Shown here piece by piece: positions 11,189-23,700 of a DNA stretch of 64,000 nt; the first letter of the stretch is position 1; every line of letters begins with the position of its first letter. The notes below the pieces were generated by a model, which was not told the DNA's origin, searched no databases, and was given only the letters and a program-made list of their open reading frames with translations. The position numbers and the translations under genes are program-made. The stretch covers positions 28,988,766-29,052,765 of the forward strand of contig CM058234.1 of assembly GCA_030180135.1 (NCBI GenBank). Direction: 5' to 3'. The DNA comes from Orychophragmus violaceus (lineage: Eukaryota > Streptophyta > Magnoliopsida > Brassicales > Brassicaceae).

Positions 11189-12232
11189 CTTTAGAATTTT
11201 TCTCGTATGAAAAAATATTTTTCACCTCAGTAAGGAGACCAAAGCCTTTGAGCGACAGTCTCTCTCTTCCTTTTTCTCTCTAGTTTTTTCGCAACCGAGC
11301 TTCACCTTCTTGCCTCTCCGGTATCTCTTCGCCGGAGAGGGCTTTCGGTTTCCTCCTCAGCCCGGAGCTTCATCCTTGGATCTGTCTCTCTCCTCAGCTG
11401 GGTCGGTGGCGGTGTTCTCCCCTTCTCTTCACGGCAGCAGCTCTTCGTGAGTCTTACCGGAGGCGACACCGGATCTGTGGGGACCAGATCCGGCGACGGT
11501 GTCCCTCCTCAGTCGTCTTCCGGTGGTCCTGCGGTTGTAGCTTCACCGGATTCGTGGTGTCCAGGTATCTTCCGAAGGCGGTGCTCGATCTCGCTGGGTG
11601 AGTTTGTAGGGTGGCTGTTCGCGGTGGCGCCGGTTGCATGTTTCACTGGGCTCTTCCAACTCTCTCCTCTGCTTGCTAGAGGACGGCGGCGTGGTGAGAG
11701 GCGGCGGTTCGCGGTGAGGGTCATGAACCGAAAATGGTCTGGGAAGTTGTGTTTGCTCTCGTCGTTTGCTTAGGCACCGCTCTCCGGCGGAGGAACCGAA
11801 AATAGCAACGGCGAGTAGGCGGCGCTGTCTTTCCCTCTCCTAGGCTTGGCCTTACACGGCCGGTTTCTATGGCGGCAGCTCCCTCTTTCTCTCTCCGGCT
11901 CACCCTTGTTTCCAGCGACGTAAGGTCTCTCTGGCTCCTCTCTATTCGGTGGCGGTGCGGTTTGTTCGGTGGTAGAGTTCACGGCTCGAGTCTCTGGCGG
12001 TTCACTCTAGGCGGCGCTGCGTGGCTCCAACTAGGGTTTCTGACCAGATGTGTTTGAGCTGATTTTGGGCTTCTCAGTTTGTGGGCCGATTGCTTTTCCA
12101 GGCCCATTTAGGGTTTTTGGGGCATGAGTCTTTTTATTCTTTTGCATTTTAATTTTTTATGTTTCTGCATTTTGTATCAAAAAAAAAAAAAAATTTCAAT
12201 ATGAATACCCTTTTAAAAAAAAAAAAAAAAAA
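11189..12232 (+). mobile_element. Poly(A)-tailed non-coding retroposon (Sadhu-like?)
   Basis: A GC- and pyrimidine-rich body (about 11225-12150) stands out from A/T-rich surroundings and ends in two A runs (about 12179-12193 and 12215-12234). A 10-bp direct repeat AACCCAACAA occurs at 11179-11188 and right after the second A run at 12233-12242, marking a target-primed insertion. Several overlapping frames are open because stop codons are rare in GC-rich DNA, but none resembles a known protein. The size is close to Brassicaceae Sadhu retroposons, but I cannot confirm the family. Confidence 0.55.
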
Positions 12233-12242
12233 AACCCAACAA

Positions 12243-13109
12243 GAAAAAACCACTATTCGTTCCTATAAGCTTTTTCTAGATACGGTTGCAACATACTCTT
12301 AAATACCTGATAACACTTAAATAAAAGCCTTAAACGAAACTTAAATCTTACCAGATTTAGAAAGATCCGAAACCTTACCAACTAAAACCTACCGAGATTA
12401 AGACGAAACGAGAAAAAAACCCGATTGAAAAGTGTTCACAACGACAGAGAAATGCTCATAAGAAAAACCCGAAGTCTTAAACACGTTATTCTATTCTTTT
12501 ATATCTTTCAATAAATGCTTTTTCTTTGTTTTTCTTTGCTTTTCTTCTTCTTTCTTTCTATAAGTAGTGTTCTTTATATAACAAAGTATTATTTTCTTTC
12601 TTCTCTTTTAATATAGCTTTTCTCCAATATAAAATTATAGTATCTTCACATTTTACTCAAATAATTACCTTTTCCAACGGTATAAAACACATAAGCTGAT
12701 TATTCAAATACTTATTGTATTTGATATTTGTGTGTTTTCTTTCAATACCCACATTAAAATAACAACTAAAACGAATAAAATTTCTATAAAAATAAAATGT
12801 AAGCGCATTATATAATTATGTTAATATTATTAAAAAGAAATATATTGTATATATCGAGAAGAAAAATGTTGATCTCTTTTAGTTTAATTCAACCAAAATA
12901 AAACATAAAATCCAAATGTTTAGTATATTTTTATAATAGATATTTTTAGTTATATTTAATATTGTAATATATTATGTTTTCGTAAATTTTATTATCAATC
13001 TGTTTTTAATAAACAAACAGTATTTTTTTTGTCAACAACTTAAAAAAACATCTAAACTGATTTAGATGTTCAGATTAGTAAGTAAAGATGTATATACACA
13101 ACTGTATTA
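12243..13109. other. A/T-rich DNA, nothing recognised
   Basis: Low-complexity A/T-rich sequence without credible coding frames, terminal repeats or target duplications. Confidence 0.5.
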
Positions 13110-14127
13110 TCCTATATATAATGAGAGAATGAGGGGTTATCTCAAGCTGCAGTGTCAACCCCTTTTTGATTGATCAATTTTAATCAAAATTTTCCACATC
13201 ATTGTTAAACTAAAACAAATATAATATTTAATGTAATATTATTTAATTTAATGTAATTAATTAAAACTGTTAAAACATAAATTCTAAATTTTAATTTAAT
13301 TTATAATCTCATAAATATATAAATATTATATATTATAAATTTTATATATATTTTCTATATTTTTATATAATAAATAAAAAAATTTAAACAAATCTCAATA
13401 AAAATGAAATAAAGAATTATAAAAATAAAGTTAAGATAAAATTATTAAAAAATTACAATAATTGAAAACTACAAGCAAAAAACCATAAAAATTATAAATA
13501 ATAAAGATAGTTATTATTAAGAATAGAAAGAAAATATAATAAAATAAGATACAATGATAATAAAAAATTATACAAAATATAAGAAAATAAGAAATAAAAT
13601 AAAATCAATGATATATATATATATATATATATTAAATAAATCTAAAATGATAACTAAAAATATTAAAATATAAATTAATTATATTCATAATAGAAAGAAA
13701 ATATTACAAAATAAGATAAAATGATTATAAAAAGAAATTATATAAAATATAAGAACACATGAAAGAAAATAAAATCTATAAAATATATATAAAATTAATA
13801 AAATTAAATGATAACTAAAAATATTATGAATGAAAACTATTATTTTAAGAGTTTGATGAATAAAAATGTATAAATAATAATCATGTATATATATATTTAA
13901 AATAGTTTATAAAAATTAAAAAGAAGATAAAAAGGTTGAAGGAAATAAAATTTTATAAAAAGTTCACTAAAACTTGATAATTAAAAATATTTCTTTATAA
14001 AACAAATTAAATTAATAATCCTATGTTAGCGCTTATTCTCTCTTAAAATTATTATATTCATAAAAAAAAATATACAAATTCACAAATTTAAGCAAAATTC
14101 ACATTTGCGCGGATTTTCTCCTAATAG
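13110..14127 (+). mobile_element. Possible decayed Helitron-like element
   Basis: The left end TCCTATATATAATGAGAG and the right end GCGCGGATTTTCTCCTAATAG resemble the TC start and GC-rich 3' end with terminal CTRR of Brassicaceae Helitrons, with the terminus degenerate here. The interior is A/T-rich and non-coding, as in ATREP-type non-autonomous elements. There is no clear 3' hairpin, so the call is weak. Confidence 0.3.
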
Positions 14128-15060
14128 ATATAAACGTACAATGCGTCTTAATAGTGGGACAAAACAATCTATATATATGTATAATATAGTTTTAAAAGTT
14201 TATAAAAATGATATATATATATATAATTTTATTATATAACATAACTTTATTCCAGAAAATTGTTTTAATCTTTAAAATAATTATAATTAAACAACTAAAT
14301 ATTTTAATTCGAATATTTGTTATGTAATGCATGTTATTTTTTATCATTTAAACTTTATTATTCATTGTTTTTTTTTTTTACTTTAATCCACTATATTTTG
14401 TAATATCCGGTTTTCTGTAAAATCACACTTAAATTGTACCTTATATTATTATATACTTAATATGCACATCTCAATCTATTGTTACTATTCGAACCAAATG
14501 TCCATAAGATTTTATACAAGTCGCTTACAAAACTCAACTAGCGAAAACAATCTTGCACCATATGTTACTTTGAAGATTTCGTGTTACTAAAATAGGTTTT
14601 TAATGTCAACACATACTTCACCCTTAACTTAACAAATTGGTAAATGTGTGTTAAGGTCAAATTTAACTAAGTCTTTATTAAAACTAAACTAAAGTTGTTA
14701 TAGGTGGTTTGGGTCATATTAAAGTATAATTCATTTGTTTATACTTTAATTTTACAATACATGTTAATTAGTATCACTATCACAAAAGAATAAAAGATAT
14801 AGCTAAGAGTATGTAGTAAGCTACCGATAAAGTTTGAAATTCGTGAGAGACAGCTTTGAAAAAAGTGAAATTTATTTTATATAGTATTAATCTTTAGTCT
14901 AATTACTAGATTAGTATCCATTTACTAAGTTAGTATTTAAGGTTATTAAAATGACTGTTTTGCCATTATGGTTTATTTCACCATTACTCATATTTTATTT
15001 TAAATAAATATATTTATTTCTTTTAATTTTGTTTTATTTTACTAAAATTGATTTTAATAA
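14128..15060. other. A/T-rich DNA, nothing recognised
   Basis: Long A/T-rich stretch with a short TA run at about 14208-14222. No gene or element border can be supported. Confidence 0.5.
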
Positions 15061-15604
15061 GAAAACAAAAAGATCACTTTGTCTAGCTAAAAGAAATTTA
15101 GATTACGATCTAGGGCAACTTTTTCTCTCCTTGAAAGTCTTCTACACACGCAGTCACACACTGGCGACATCAATCTTCGCCTCCACCACCGTGAAACGAC
15201 CCCACTGCCGATTTCGGCGATGCCCTTGCCGATTTCATCAAAGCCACCATCGACCGGAAAAAGAGTCATTTGCGAGGTTGGTCGTCGCCATTTATTTGTC
15301 ACTGTGGTCGCCGTAATCATCCGTAACAGTTGAGACGTCGTCATCTATATAAGAATCAGTAATAACTCTAAGAAATCCCTAAATCTGTATGTTTCAATTT
15401 TTGGTTTTCTTCCACAATTTTGAATCTCTGAGTTTCTTCCATATACAACGCCGTATCTTCTGAAGCTTACCGTCGAGTTTTGATTCTCTGAGTTTCCCTT
15501 TTGCAAAGTTTTGTTTATTTGCTTAGTTGTTAACATTTGCTGCAATCGCTACATATCAGAAACACTTTCATTTGATCGCAAGCCGGGGGTTAAAGAGTAA
15601 ATTC

Positions 15605-16746
15605 ACGGTGGTGGATTTGCTGCTGATGGAGAATGCCAAGGAATATTATCAGAAGAGTTCATCCGTTTCAAGAACAAGGTAAAAATATGCAGTTTTTGGT
15701 TGTTAAATGTTCTTACCGCGAGTGGAAAGGATTCGCCTTTGAGTTGTTTATGATCTTGAGGTTTTGTTTTTCTATGTACAGAGAGATTATGAGTGTGCAT
15801 GTGAGACGTATTGATGAGATTCTTGCTCAACCTTATTCGGAGGATGATTTCATGGGTCAGGAGGTTCCTGTTTCTGACAATGATTCTTGGCTCTACGATG
15901 GTGAAAGATGAGTTAAACTTTGTTCTTCAAGAGAGACAAAAAGAGATGGAGTTCTATAACTTAAAGAAGGAAAGAAAAAAGAAAGCAGAGAAGAAGCAAG
16001 AATCTTAGAACTCATCTGATGTAGACGTGAACAGTTTTAATCTTGGTGATATCTCAGTCGATGGAACAATTCATTCAGAAGGTGTCAAGTTACAAAGGAG
16101 CATAAGTGCCAGAAAACAGGTTGTAATTTGCTTGAAAACCTCACTTTTGCCGCCAAAACATAAGTAATCATGTCAATGTCAAGCTCTACCGTCGCGTATT
16201 TTTCTTTGCTTGACTTTTGCAGGGATTTCAAAGAAGTGAATCTTGATGTCTTTCGTTTCATGATAGATATTGAGTTAATGCAAGAGAGCCAAGGTCGTCA
16301 AGAACAACATGATGATGACAGTGATGGCACATAAGGATCTTCCATGGACATGATTCTGATGACTTTGAAGAAGATAGCAAAGGAGGAGAGTAACGAGGAT
16401 GAGTAGAAAACCTTAATGGAATGTTAATCTAGAGCAATGAATGAGGAACTTAAGAACTCAACTCTTGAGAAAAGCTTTGAGCAAGTGAATGGGGGTAATT
16501 CTTCCATATCAATCTTGGAGCCATTTTTCTGTAGATTGTTGTGAATTTATGAGGTTGAGTTTTGATTTTTATTGATATTTAAGTGCATCTGAAGGAATCA
16601 TCAAAGAGTTCAGATGAGAAGGATGATGATGAATTTACTCCAATTGATGCAAAGTTCAACCTGGTCAAGAACCTACTTGAATCCTACTCTTCACAACAAG
16701 GACCAATTTACTCGGCCTCATGGGTTTGCAATTTCCAAAAGATTCC
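15605..16746 (+). pseudogene. Broken copy of an ecdysoneless/SGT1-like gene (C-terminal part)
   Basis: The segment around 15781-16008 translates, across one frame change near 15908, as HVRRIDEILAQPYSEDDFMGQ, SDNDSWLYDGE and LQERQKEMEFYNLKKERK. This strongly resembles the C-terminal half of the Arabidopsis ecdysoneless-like protein that I recall as At5g65490. Further matching blocks follow: EVNLDV near 16240, AMNEELKNSTLEKSFE near 16440 and FNLVKNLLESYSSQQG near 16650. Several stops and frame changes separate them. Intron-like sequence remains between blocks (for example about 16125-16223, ending TTTTGCAG), so this is a DNA-level duplicate and not a processed copy. The N-terminal half of the gene is not seen. 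Ecdysoneless proteins act in splicing and transcription in other eukaryotes; this copy cannot make a functional product. Confidence 0.75.
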
Positions 16747-16983
16747 AACGAGAAATAGCATCGATGATTTTAACTGCCAAGTTTTTATGATTATAACGTC
16801 TACAACGTTAGGAGCTTTTGTGTTGTCGAAAGTAAACAGATTCTTATGTACATGTACACGTTATATTTAACATATTTAACATGATTAAAATTAAAAGTAA
16901 ATTTAAAAATAAGATTTGAACAAAAAATCGTATATTTAAAAATATAAATTGAAACCTAAATCTTAATTTCTAAATAATTATTT

Positions 16984-18060
16984 TTAAACCCTAAACTCTA
17001 AACCATAATTTGGAAAACTTAAAAAAAAATCTAAACCTTTATCACTAAACCCCTAAACCCTAAAGCATAATTTAAAAACCTAAAAAACTAGATTCTAGAC
17101 CATAAAAGGGCCAACATATCTTGAAAACTTTACAATTTTGAAAAAGTAAGAAATAAACCCTAACCCCTAAACCCTATACCAAAACCTTAATTAAGAAGTT
17201 AAATCAAATCAAAAATATAAACAGCCAAAAACATAAACCCTTTTGTTTTGAAATAGGATAAAATATAACTATTTAATAAATATAAAACCCTAACAGACCG
17301 AAACCCCAATCCCTAAACCCTCCATCCTAAACCTATACTTTTAATTTCTTTACACTAGATTCTAGACCATAAAGAGCCAACATAACTAATTAATAAACTA
17401 CAAACCCTAACGGACCGAAATACCATAATGTGAAGATTGCTTCTTTGATCGAGTAATTTGTTTCATTTATAAATTAAAAATGAAAACCTAAAGAGTTAAA
17501 ATAAAAATATGTTTTATAGTTGCATGAAAACCTAAAGAGTTAATATTGCATAGTTGGCGATTTTTTCCCCTATTCTTCCATTAGAAACGTTTTTTTTTCA
17601 AAGAAGCACGGAAAAAAATCAGTCATAAATGATCATAATTAACATTTCATATATGATCTAATAGAATATATTTGATATTTTGAAAAATATCATATTTCCA
17701 TTTTTTTTTTAAATCGATTTTGGTAAAACTACCTTACTTAAATCATGGGTGGTTAGAAAATGAAAATATTAGAGAATATTTCCCTTTTTAAAAGATAAAT
17801 CATTTATATAGATATTCTGAAAATTCCATTATAATAAGTTAAAAATATTTTAAAAATATTAAAAATATATTTAACACAACAAATAATATTGGAACTTATA
17901 AACTTATTTCGTAAATGGCAGAAAATTATTATTAAATCAAAGTTTTTACGAAAATAATTATTTTATAAATGTATGGGATTTTCAAATTGAATTTTATAAT
18001 AAAGGAAGTATTATAAGATTATATACGAAAAATATAAATTATTATCTAAAATATCTATAT
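16984..18060. repeat. Interstitial telomere-like CCCTAAA tracts in A/T-rich DNA
   Basis: Degenerate runs of ACCCTAAACCC and related words occur at about 16986-17000, 17045-17065, 17155-17180 and 17285-17335, matching the plant telomere unit CCCTAAA. They are scattered in A/T-rich DNA, not perfect arrays, and all run in the same orientation. The adjoining tandem array contains the same words. Confidence 0.6.
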
Positions 18061-18609
18061 TAAAAAAAACCGTTTAAAATAAATGAATCAACTTCTAAAG
18101 GGTACTAACCCTAAACCCTAAACCAAAAAAACTTAAATAATAACCCAAAACCCTATACCCTAAACCCTATACACAAAATAACTAAGATAGAAGTACAAGA
18201 TAATAAGTTAACCCTAGAGGACCTAAACAACAAATCAAAAAACTTAGATATCCTCACATAAAATCCTAAATTAAACGTAAATTTTCTAAACCCTAAGTTC
18301 GAAATTTGATAAAAAAAACCGTTTAAAATAAACGAATAGACTTCTAGAGGGTACTAACCCGAAACCCTAAATCAAAAAACTATAATAATAATAACCCTAA
18401 ACACTATACCCTAAACCCTATACACAAAATAACTAAAATAGAAGTACAAGATAATAAATAAACCCTATAGGACCTAAACAACAAACCAAAAAACTTTGAT
18501 ATCCTCACACAAAATCCTAAATTAAACGTTAATTTCCTAAACCCTAAAACCTAAGTTCCAAATTTGATAAAAAACCGTTTAAAATAAACGAATAGACTTC
18601 TAGAGGGTA
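18061..18609. repeat. Tandem repeat, unit about 250 bp, with telomere-like words
   Basis: The landmark CCGTTTAAAATAAA recurs at about 18070, 18319 and 18575 (spacing about 249 and 256 bp). Each copy is followed by an ACTTCTA-AGGGTA stretch, and the two longer copies continue into CCCTAAACCC-type words. Two full units plus a partial third are present. Confidence 0.8.
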
Positions 18610-19632
18610 TTATGCTTAAAAACTAAATTAATTTTTTTTATATTAAAAACTATATTAAAATATTACAACCTAAAATGATTGTTTTTTCCCTACATAGATT
18701 CATACAATATAATATTTTAAATTTTTAAAAGTCATTATTTGCAAGATAAATTATATTTTCAATTTTAAATTAATTTGTAAAACTATTTAAGGAAATAGAC
18801 TAACAAGAAAAATTCGAATTAGTATATGGACTTACCAAAAACAATTGGTGGTTCGTAAAAGGAAAGGTTTTAAAAACAATATTCAATTTAAAAATAAATA
18901 AAATCATATCTGAATATATTTCAAAATTTCAAAGTTATTAAGTTTATATTTTCTTAATATTACAAATTTATTTAACACATCTAATAAATTTGGAACTTAT
19001 AAATTTATTTTGTAAACATATTATGCTTAAAAACTAAATTAATTTTTTATATATTAAAAACTATATTAAAATATTACAACCTAAAATGAATGTTTTTTTC
19101 CCTACATAGATTCATACAATATAATATTTTAAATTTTAGAAAGTCATTATTTTCAAGATAAATTATATTTTCAATTTTAAATTAATTTGTAAAACTATTT
19201 AAGGAAATAGACTAACAAGAAGAAATCGAATTAGTATATGGACTTACCAAAAATAATTGATGGTTCGTAAAAGGAAAGGTTTTTTAAAATAAATATTCAA
19301 TTTAAAAATAAATAAAATCATATCTAAATATATTTCAAAATTTCAAAGATATTAAGTGTATATTTTCTTAATATTACAAATTTATTTAACACATCAAATA
19401 AATTTGGAACTTATAAATTTATTTTGTAAACATATTATGCTTAAAAACTAAATTAATTTTTTTATATTAAAAAATATATTAAAATATTACAACCTAAAAT
19501 GACTGTTTTTTCCCCTATATAGATTCATACAATATAATATTTTAAAATTTAAAAAGTCATTATTTGCAAGATAAATTATATTGTCAATTATAAATTAATT
19601 TGTAAAAGTATTTAAGGAAATAGAATAACAAA
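18610..19632. repeat. Tandem repeat, unit about 412 bp, 2.5 copies
   Basis: The landmark TATGCTTAAAAACTAAATTA starts at about 18610, 19022 and 19436. Units 1 and 2 align along their whole length, including CCCTACATAGATTCATAC and TTAAGGAAATAGACTAACAA. The third stops after about 197 bp. The sequence is A/T-rich and non-coding and directly abuts the 250-bp array. Confidence 0.88.
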
Positions 19633-20185
19633 TCCGCAAGAAAAAAATGAGTAAAAATGCCACATCATCAATTTTAAAAAAAAATTGTACACACTAAAAT
19701 TAAATCTGCAACACATCAACTAAATCTGTAACACTAGAATACTAGTTTTGTAATTTTTTAAGCCTTTTGCCTGTGTTACAGAGTTTTTCAAAATCTGCAA
19801 CACATACAAAAAATCTGTAACACTGAGAATAAAATCTGCGTAAACAATCCGCAAAATCTTGAAAAAACTGCAAAAACCCAATAAAATCTTCAACACTAGC
19901 GAAAAAATCTTCGAACTCAATTTTCCAAAAACGAACAAATCCGCAAGTATAAAAAAAAACTGCAACACATGGAACAAATCTGTTACACTACGTACTACTT
20001 TAGTAATTAAAAAAGTACATTTCCTTTGTCGCGGATTTATTTTAAATCCGTAACAAAGAAACAAATCTGCGACACGTGCATTTAAATCCGTAACATCATT
20101 TCCGTAATTACACAAACAAATCCGCAACCACAAAAATCTGCAACACGTGACTGCGGATTTAATTTCGTAGGGAAGGTGGCATTTT
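19630..20185. repeat. Cluster of AAATCYGYAACA motifs, possibly transposon subterminal repeats
   Basis: About 19 copies of the word AAATCTGCAACAC and close variants (AAATCCGCAAC, AAATCTGTAACAC, AAATCCGTAAC) lie within 550 bp. Several are only 19-20 bp apart and a few are inverted (for example GCGGATTT near 20030 and 20153). Dense short repeats in both orientations are typical of subterminal regions of CACTA or Mutator-like transposons. A short inverted pair AAAATGCCAC (19654-19663) and GTGGCATTTT (20176-20185) brackets the cluster. No CACTA terminus or transposase is seen. Confidence 0.5.
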
Positions 20186-20743
20186 CGTAAATATTTAATT
20201 TTTTTCGCTGACATGGAAAAAAAATTAATGGCATTTCTGTAAAAAAAAAAATTTCTTCCAAATGATGATAGAGGTACTTTAGGCAATATAATCTTGAGAA
20301 ACAAAGACAAAAGATTAATCATACTCTAATAATAACTATACTTTTTCATACTAGATAAGTAATTTTTCCTTGAAAAAATTGCCAACAAAAAATTGAAAAC
20401 TAACTAATGTTTTTTTTATGCATGTCCTGTATTTTTGGTTATATTGATAAACTTAGTTTAGTTTAAAAAAAAACATAAGTTATTTTCAAAAGCAATCCCA
20501 ACCTGATAAGCTTAATAAATATTTGTTAATAAAAAAGCTTAATAAATATTTTGTTTGTTTTTTTCTATGGCCAAGTTTTGTCTTTATTAGATCTATCAAA
20601 CAAATCCTCAAGACGGTTTACTGATAATATTTTTTAATGTACAGATGACATACTTACCGAAGACCAATTCCATTTGTGCCTATATTGAAAATAATTGAAT
20701 TGACTCTTTCTCTCTTTCGCATTAAATGAATTTTCCATAGTTT
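20186..20743. other. A/T-rich DNA, nothing recognised
   Basis: No coding potential or element boundary is visible between the motif cluster and the poly(A) end of the LINE. Confidence 0.5.
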
Positions 20744-23700
20744 TTTTTTCTTTCGTCAACATTGCTTATAAATCTAAGTCAAATTAAATTAGGTTGGATG
20801 TTTCGATTTCTTAGCGGGATTCCAAAATTCAATAATTCATCCAGCTAATATGCATTAGACGGAAAAAAATCTTTCTTTAAGAAGCAATAATATCCATGTT
20901 TGGGATAAAAATCGGCCAATACGTCATATCTCCAAACATCTTTAGGAGATTCACACAATCAATTTGAAAGATAACGTTAAAAAAGCCCCTATCACAAAAA
21001 CTTTCCATAGCCATAATGAGACCGTCCACTTCTGCATAGAGCGGTGATAGGCTTCTCTATCAGCTTTTCTCCCCTGCTAGAACTCAACCCGTATCATCCC
21101 TTAAACACCATCCCAAACCACTAACAGAACCATGATCTACCCAAGACATGTATCTGACATGTAGGGAAAGGGAGAGTTTCAGGAGGTTGTGCCATTAGAG
21201 ACTGATGTGGAAAGAAATCCACATCCTCCTCGCTTTTCTTCTGGTTTGCTATCCTCCAACTTTCCGCTTCAAGAGTGGCGTGTTGGAAAATATCTCTTGG
21301 GGATCTCTCGATTCCATTAAAAACTTTGGCATTCCTTGCTTTCCATATATACCATATGATCCAAGGATAGTTATCTCTTTGTGGCTCAAGAAGGCCCATT
21401 TCTTTGGTTCGCCAAAACAGGAAATCCATGTTTCGGTAGATAGATGTACTCGGAAAACAACCTGGAAAACACGTAAAGTCTGATAAAGCCTACACCTGCA
21501 AGGCAGGGGGACACTCAAATAACAAATGGTTGATCATTTCTTCTAGAGTTCCACACCTAAGACAACTCTTATTGGTAACCAAATAACGATATGAGAGTCT
21601 TTGGCATGTTGCTACGCATCCTGAGAACGCATGCCACATGAAATGTCAAAGCTTACCAAGGGTTCAAACAGTCCAAACATGAATTTGTAAGGGAGTAATG
21701 CTCAGTTCCAACATCCCTTGATTTGTTAGTGCGAGTTTAGTCTTTCGTAGAAGCTCATATCCTGATTTCAATGTATAATTTCCAGATGTAGTATGATTCC
21801 ATGCATATCCGTCTAAAGTGGGACTGCAACTAGGTCACAACCCAAGAATTAGAGGAACATCCTCATGATGAAAAATATCATGTACCATGGATTCGTTTCA
21901 TTCCCCAGGTCCACAAAGTATAAGATGATGCACAAGGAGGTCGGGGTTGCTTGGTTCAAACAGGTTTGCCGCCCTTGGCACACAGGCCGTAGTATCTGGT
22001 ACCCACCTCTCATTCCATACGATGGTATTTCACCCGGACCTAATCGTCTTACTTAGACAAAGATTCCGAACATCTCTGGCTGTCATGATACTTCGCCAAC
22101 CATACCACATGGAATATACTCTACGGTCCTCCAAGGGGTCTGAGTTTCTATAATATCGTCCTTTCAATAATCTCATGAGGAGATAGTTTGGATGCTGGAT
22201 AAATTGCTACATCTGTTTAGCTAAAAGAGCAAGATTCATTTCATGCAGTTCACGAAAACCCATTCCTCCCATATCTTTAGGGATACATATTTTATCCCAA
22301 GCAATCCAATGGAGGCCCGTGCTATTTTGTCTCGAACTCCACCAAAAATTTGATATGGAACTCCTAAATTTATCAATGATACTTTGAGGAGAAGGAAACA
22401 CGACATAACATATGTCGTAAAGGCTTGGCCTATTGATTTGATTTGGACTTCTTTCCCTCCTTTCGAAAGAAGTATTGCTGACCATGTACTAACTCGGTTA
22501 TTTAGTCTGTCTTCCATAAATCCGAATACCTTCTTTTTTGAACCGTAAATATGTTCGGGTAGTCCTAGGTACATACCCATACCCCCTTCATTTGAAATGC
22601 CAATTGAGCTCTTTATTGCTCGCCGAGTAGCATAATCAACTTTACTACCAAAGAAAATCAACGATTTGGTAGGGTTCAATTATTGCCCGGAAGCATCTTC
22701 ATATATCTTTATGATGTCTAACACCTCGTCACTCTGCCGGATATCCGCTTTGCAGAAGAATAGATTATCGTCTGCGAATAACATATGTGAAACAGTAGGG
22801 CTAGCTCTTGCAATCCTTAGTCCTGAAATTCGTCTCTCCTCTTCCGCTCCATTCAGGACGGAGATAAGTGCCTCGGTACATAAAATGAATAAGAAGGACG
22901 ACAGCGGGTCCCCTTGTCAAAGGCCTATCGAGGGCTTAATCCTTTCTTTTGGTTCACCATTAATAAGAACATGATATGTGAAAAAGAAGACACAATACAT
23001 CATGAGATTGACCCATTTCTCTGTTAAACCAAACTTAAGCAAAAGTGCTTGTAGAAAGTCTCATTCTACTATGTCGTATGCTTTTCTCATATTCGTTTTT
23101 ATGGCCAAGAGGTCATATTGACACATCCGATTCGTCCGTAATGCGTGGAAATTCTCTTGTGCAAATAGAATATTATCTGTTATTAGACGTTTAGCCATAA
23201 AATCTGATTGTATCTCTGAGATCAGCTTCAGAAGGGCTTTCTTCAATCTCTTGCACAAGATCTTTGATACAATCTTGTAACTCATGTTAGATAAGCTTAT
23301 CGGTCTAAACTCTGTTATCTCTCGCGGTCGGTCTTTTTTTTGGGATTAGTCAGATATTTGTCTGATTTAATCTTGGATCAAAACTCCCCGATGTGAAGAA
23401 ATCTTTCACCAGCTTCGTTAGGTCTTGACCAGTCACTTGCCAGAATCTTTGATAGAAGCGACTTGTCATACCATCTGGTCTCGGGGCTTTATCCGGGTTT
23501 ATGTCAAAAACAGCCAATATTATCTCCTCAACTGAGGGATATGAAATAAGGGCCAAAATTAACATGTGAAGGAACGTTCTCGGGTAATATACCGGAGGGA
23601 TTCAGTAAAATCTGATGGATTTGAACTTGTAAAATATACCTTTGAAGTAATCAGTTACGAATCGCTCTATCGATTCAGGGTTCTCAGCCCAATTGCCCTG

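Noticed and set aside
11447..12057. Several overlapping open frames on both strands
   Set aside because: GC-rich retroposon body with few stop codons; no similarity, no consistent start and no splice structure.
19720..20322. 200-residue open frame on the minus strand
   Set aside because: It is composed of the AAATCYGYAACA repeat cluster and is hydrophobic and low-complexity, so it is a by-product of the repeats.
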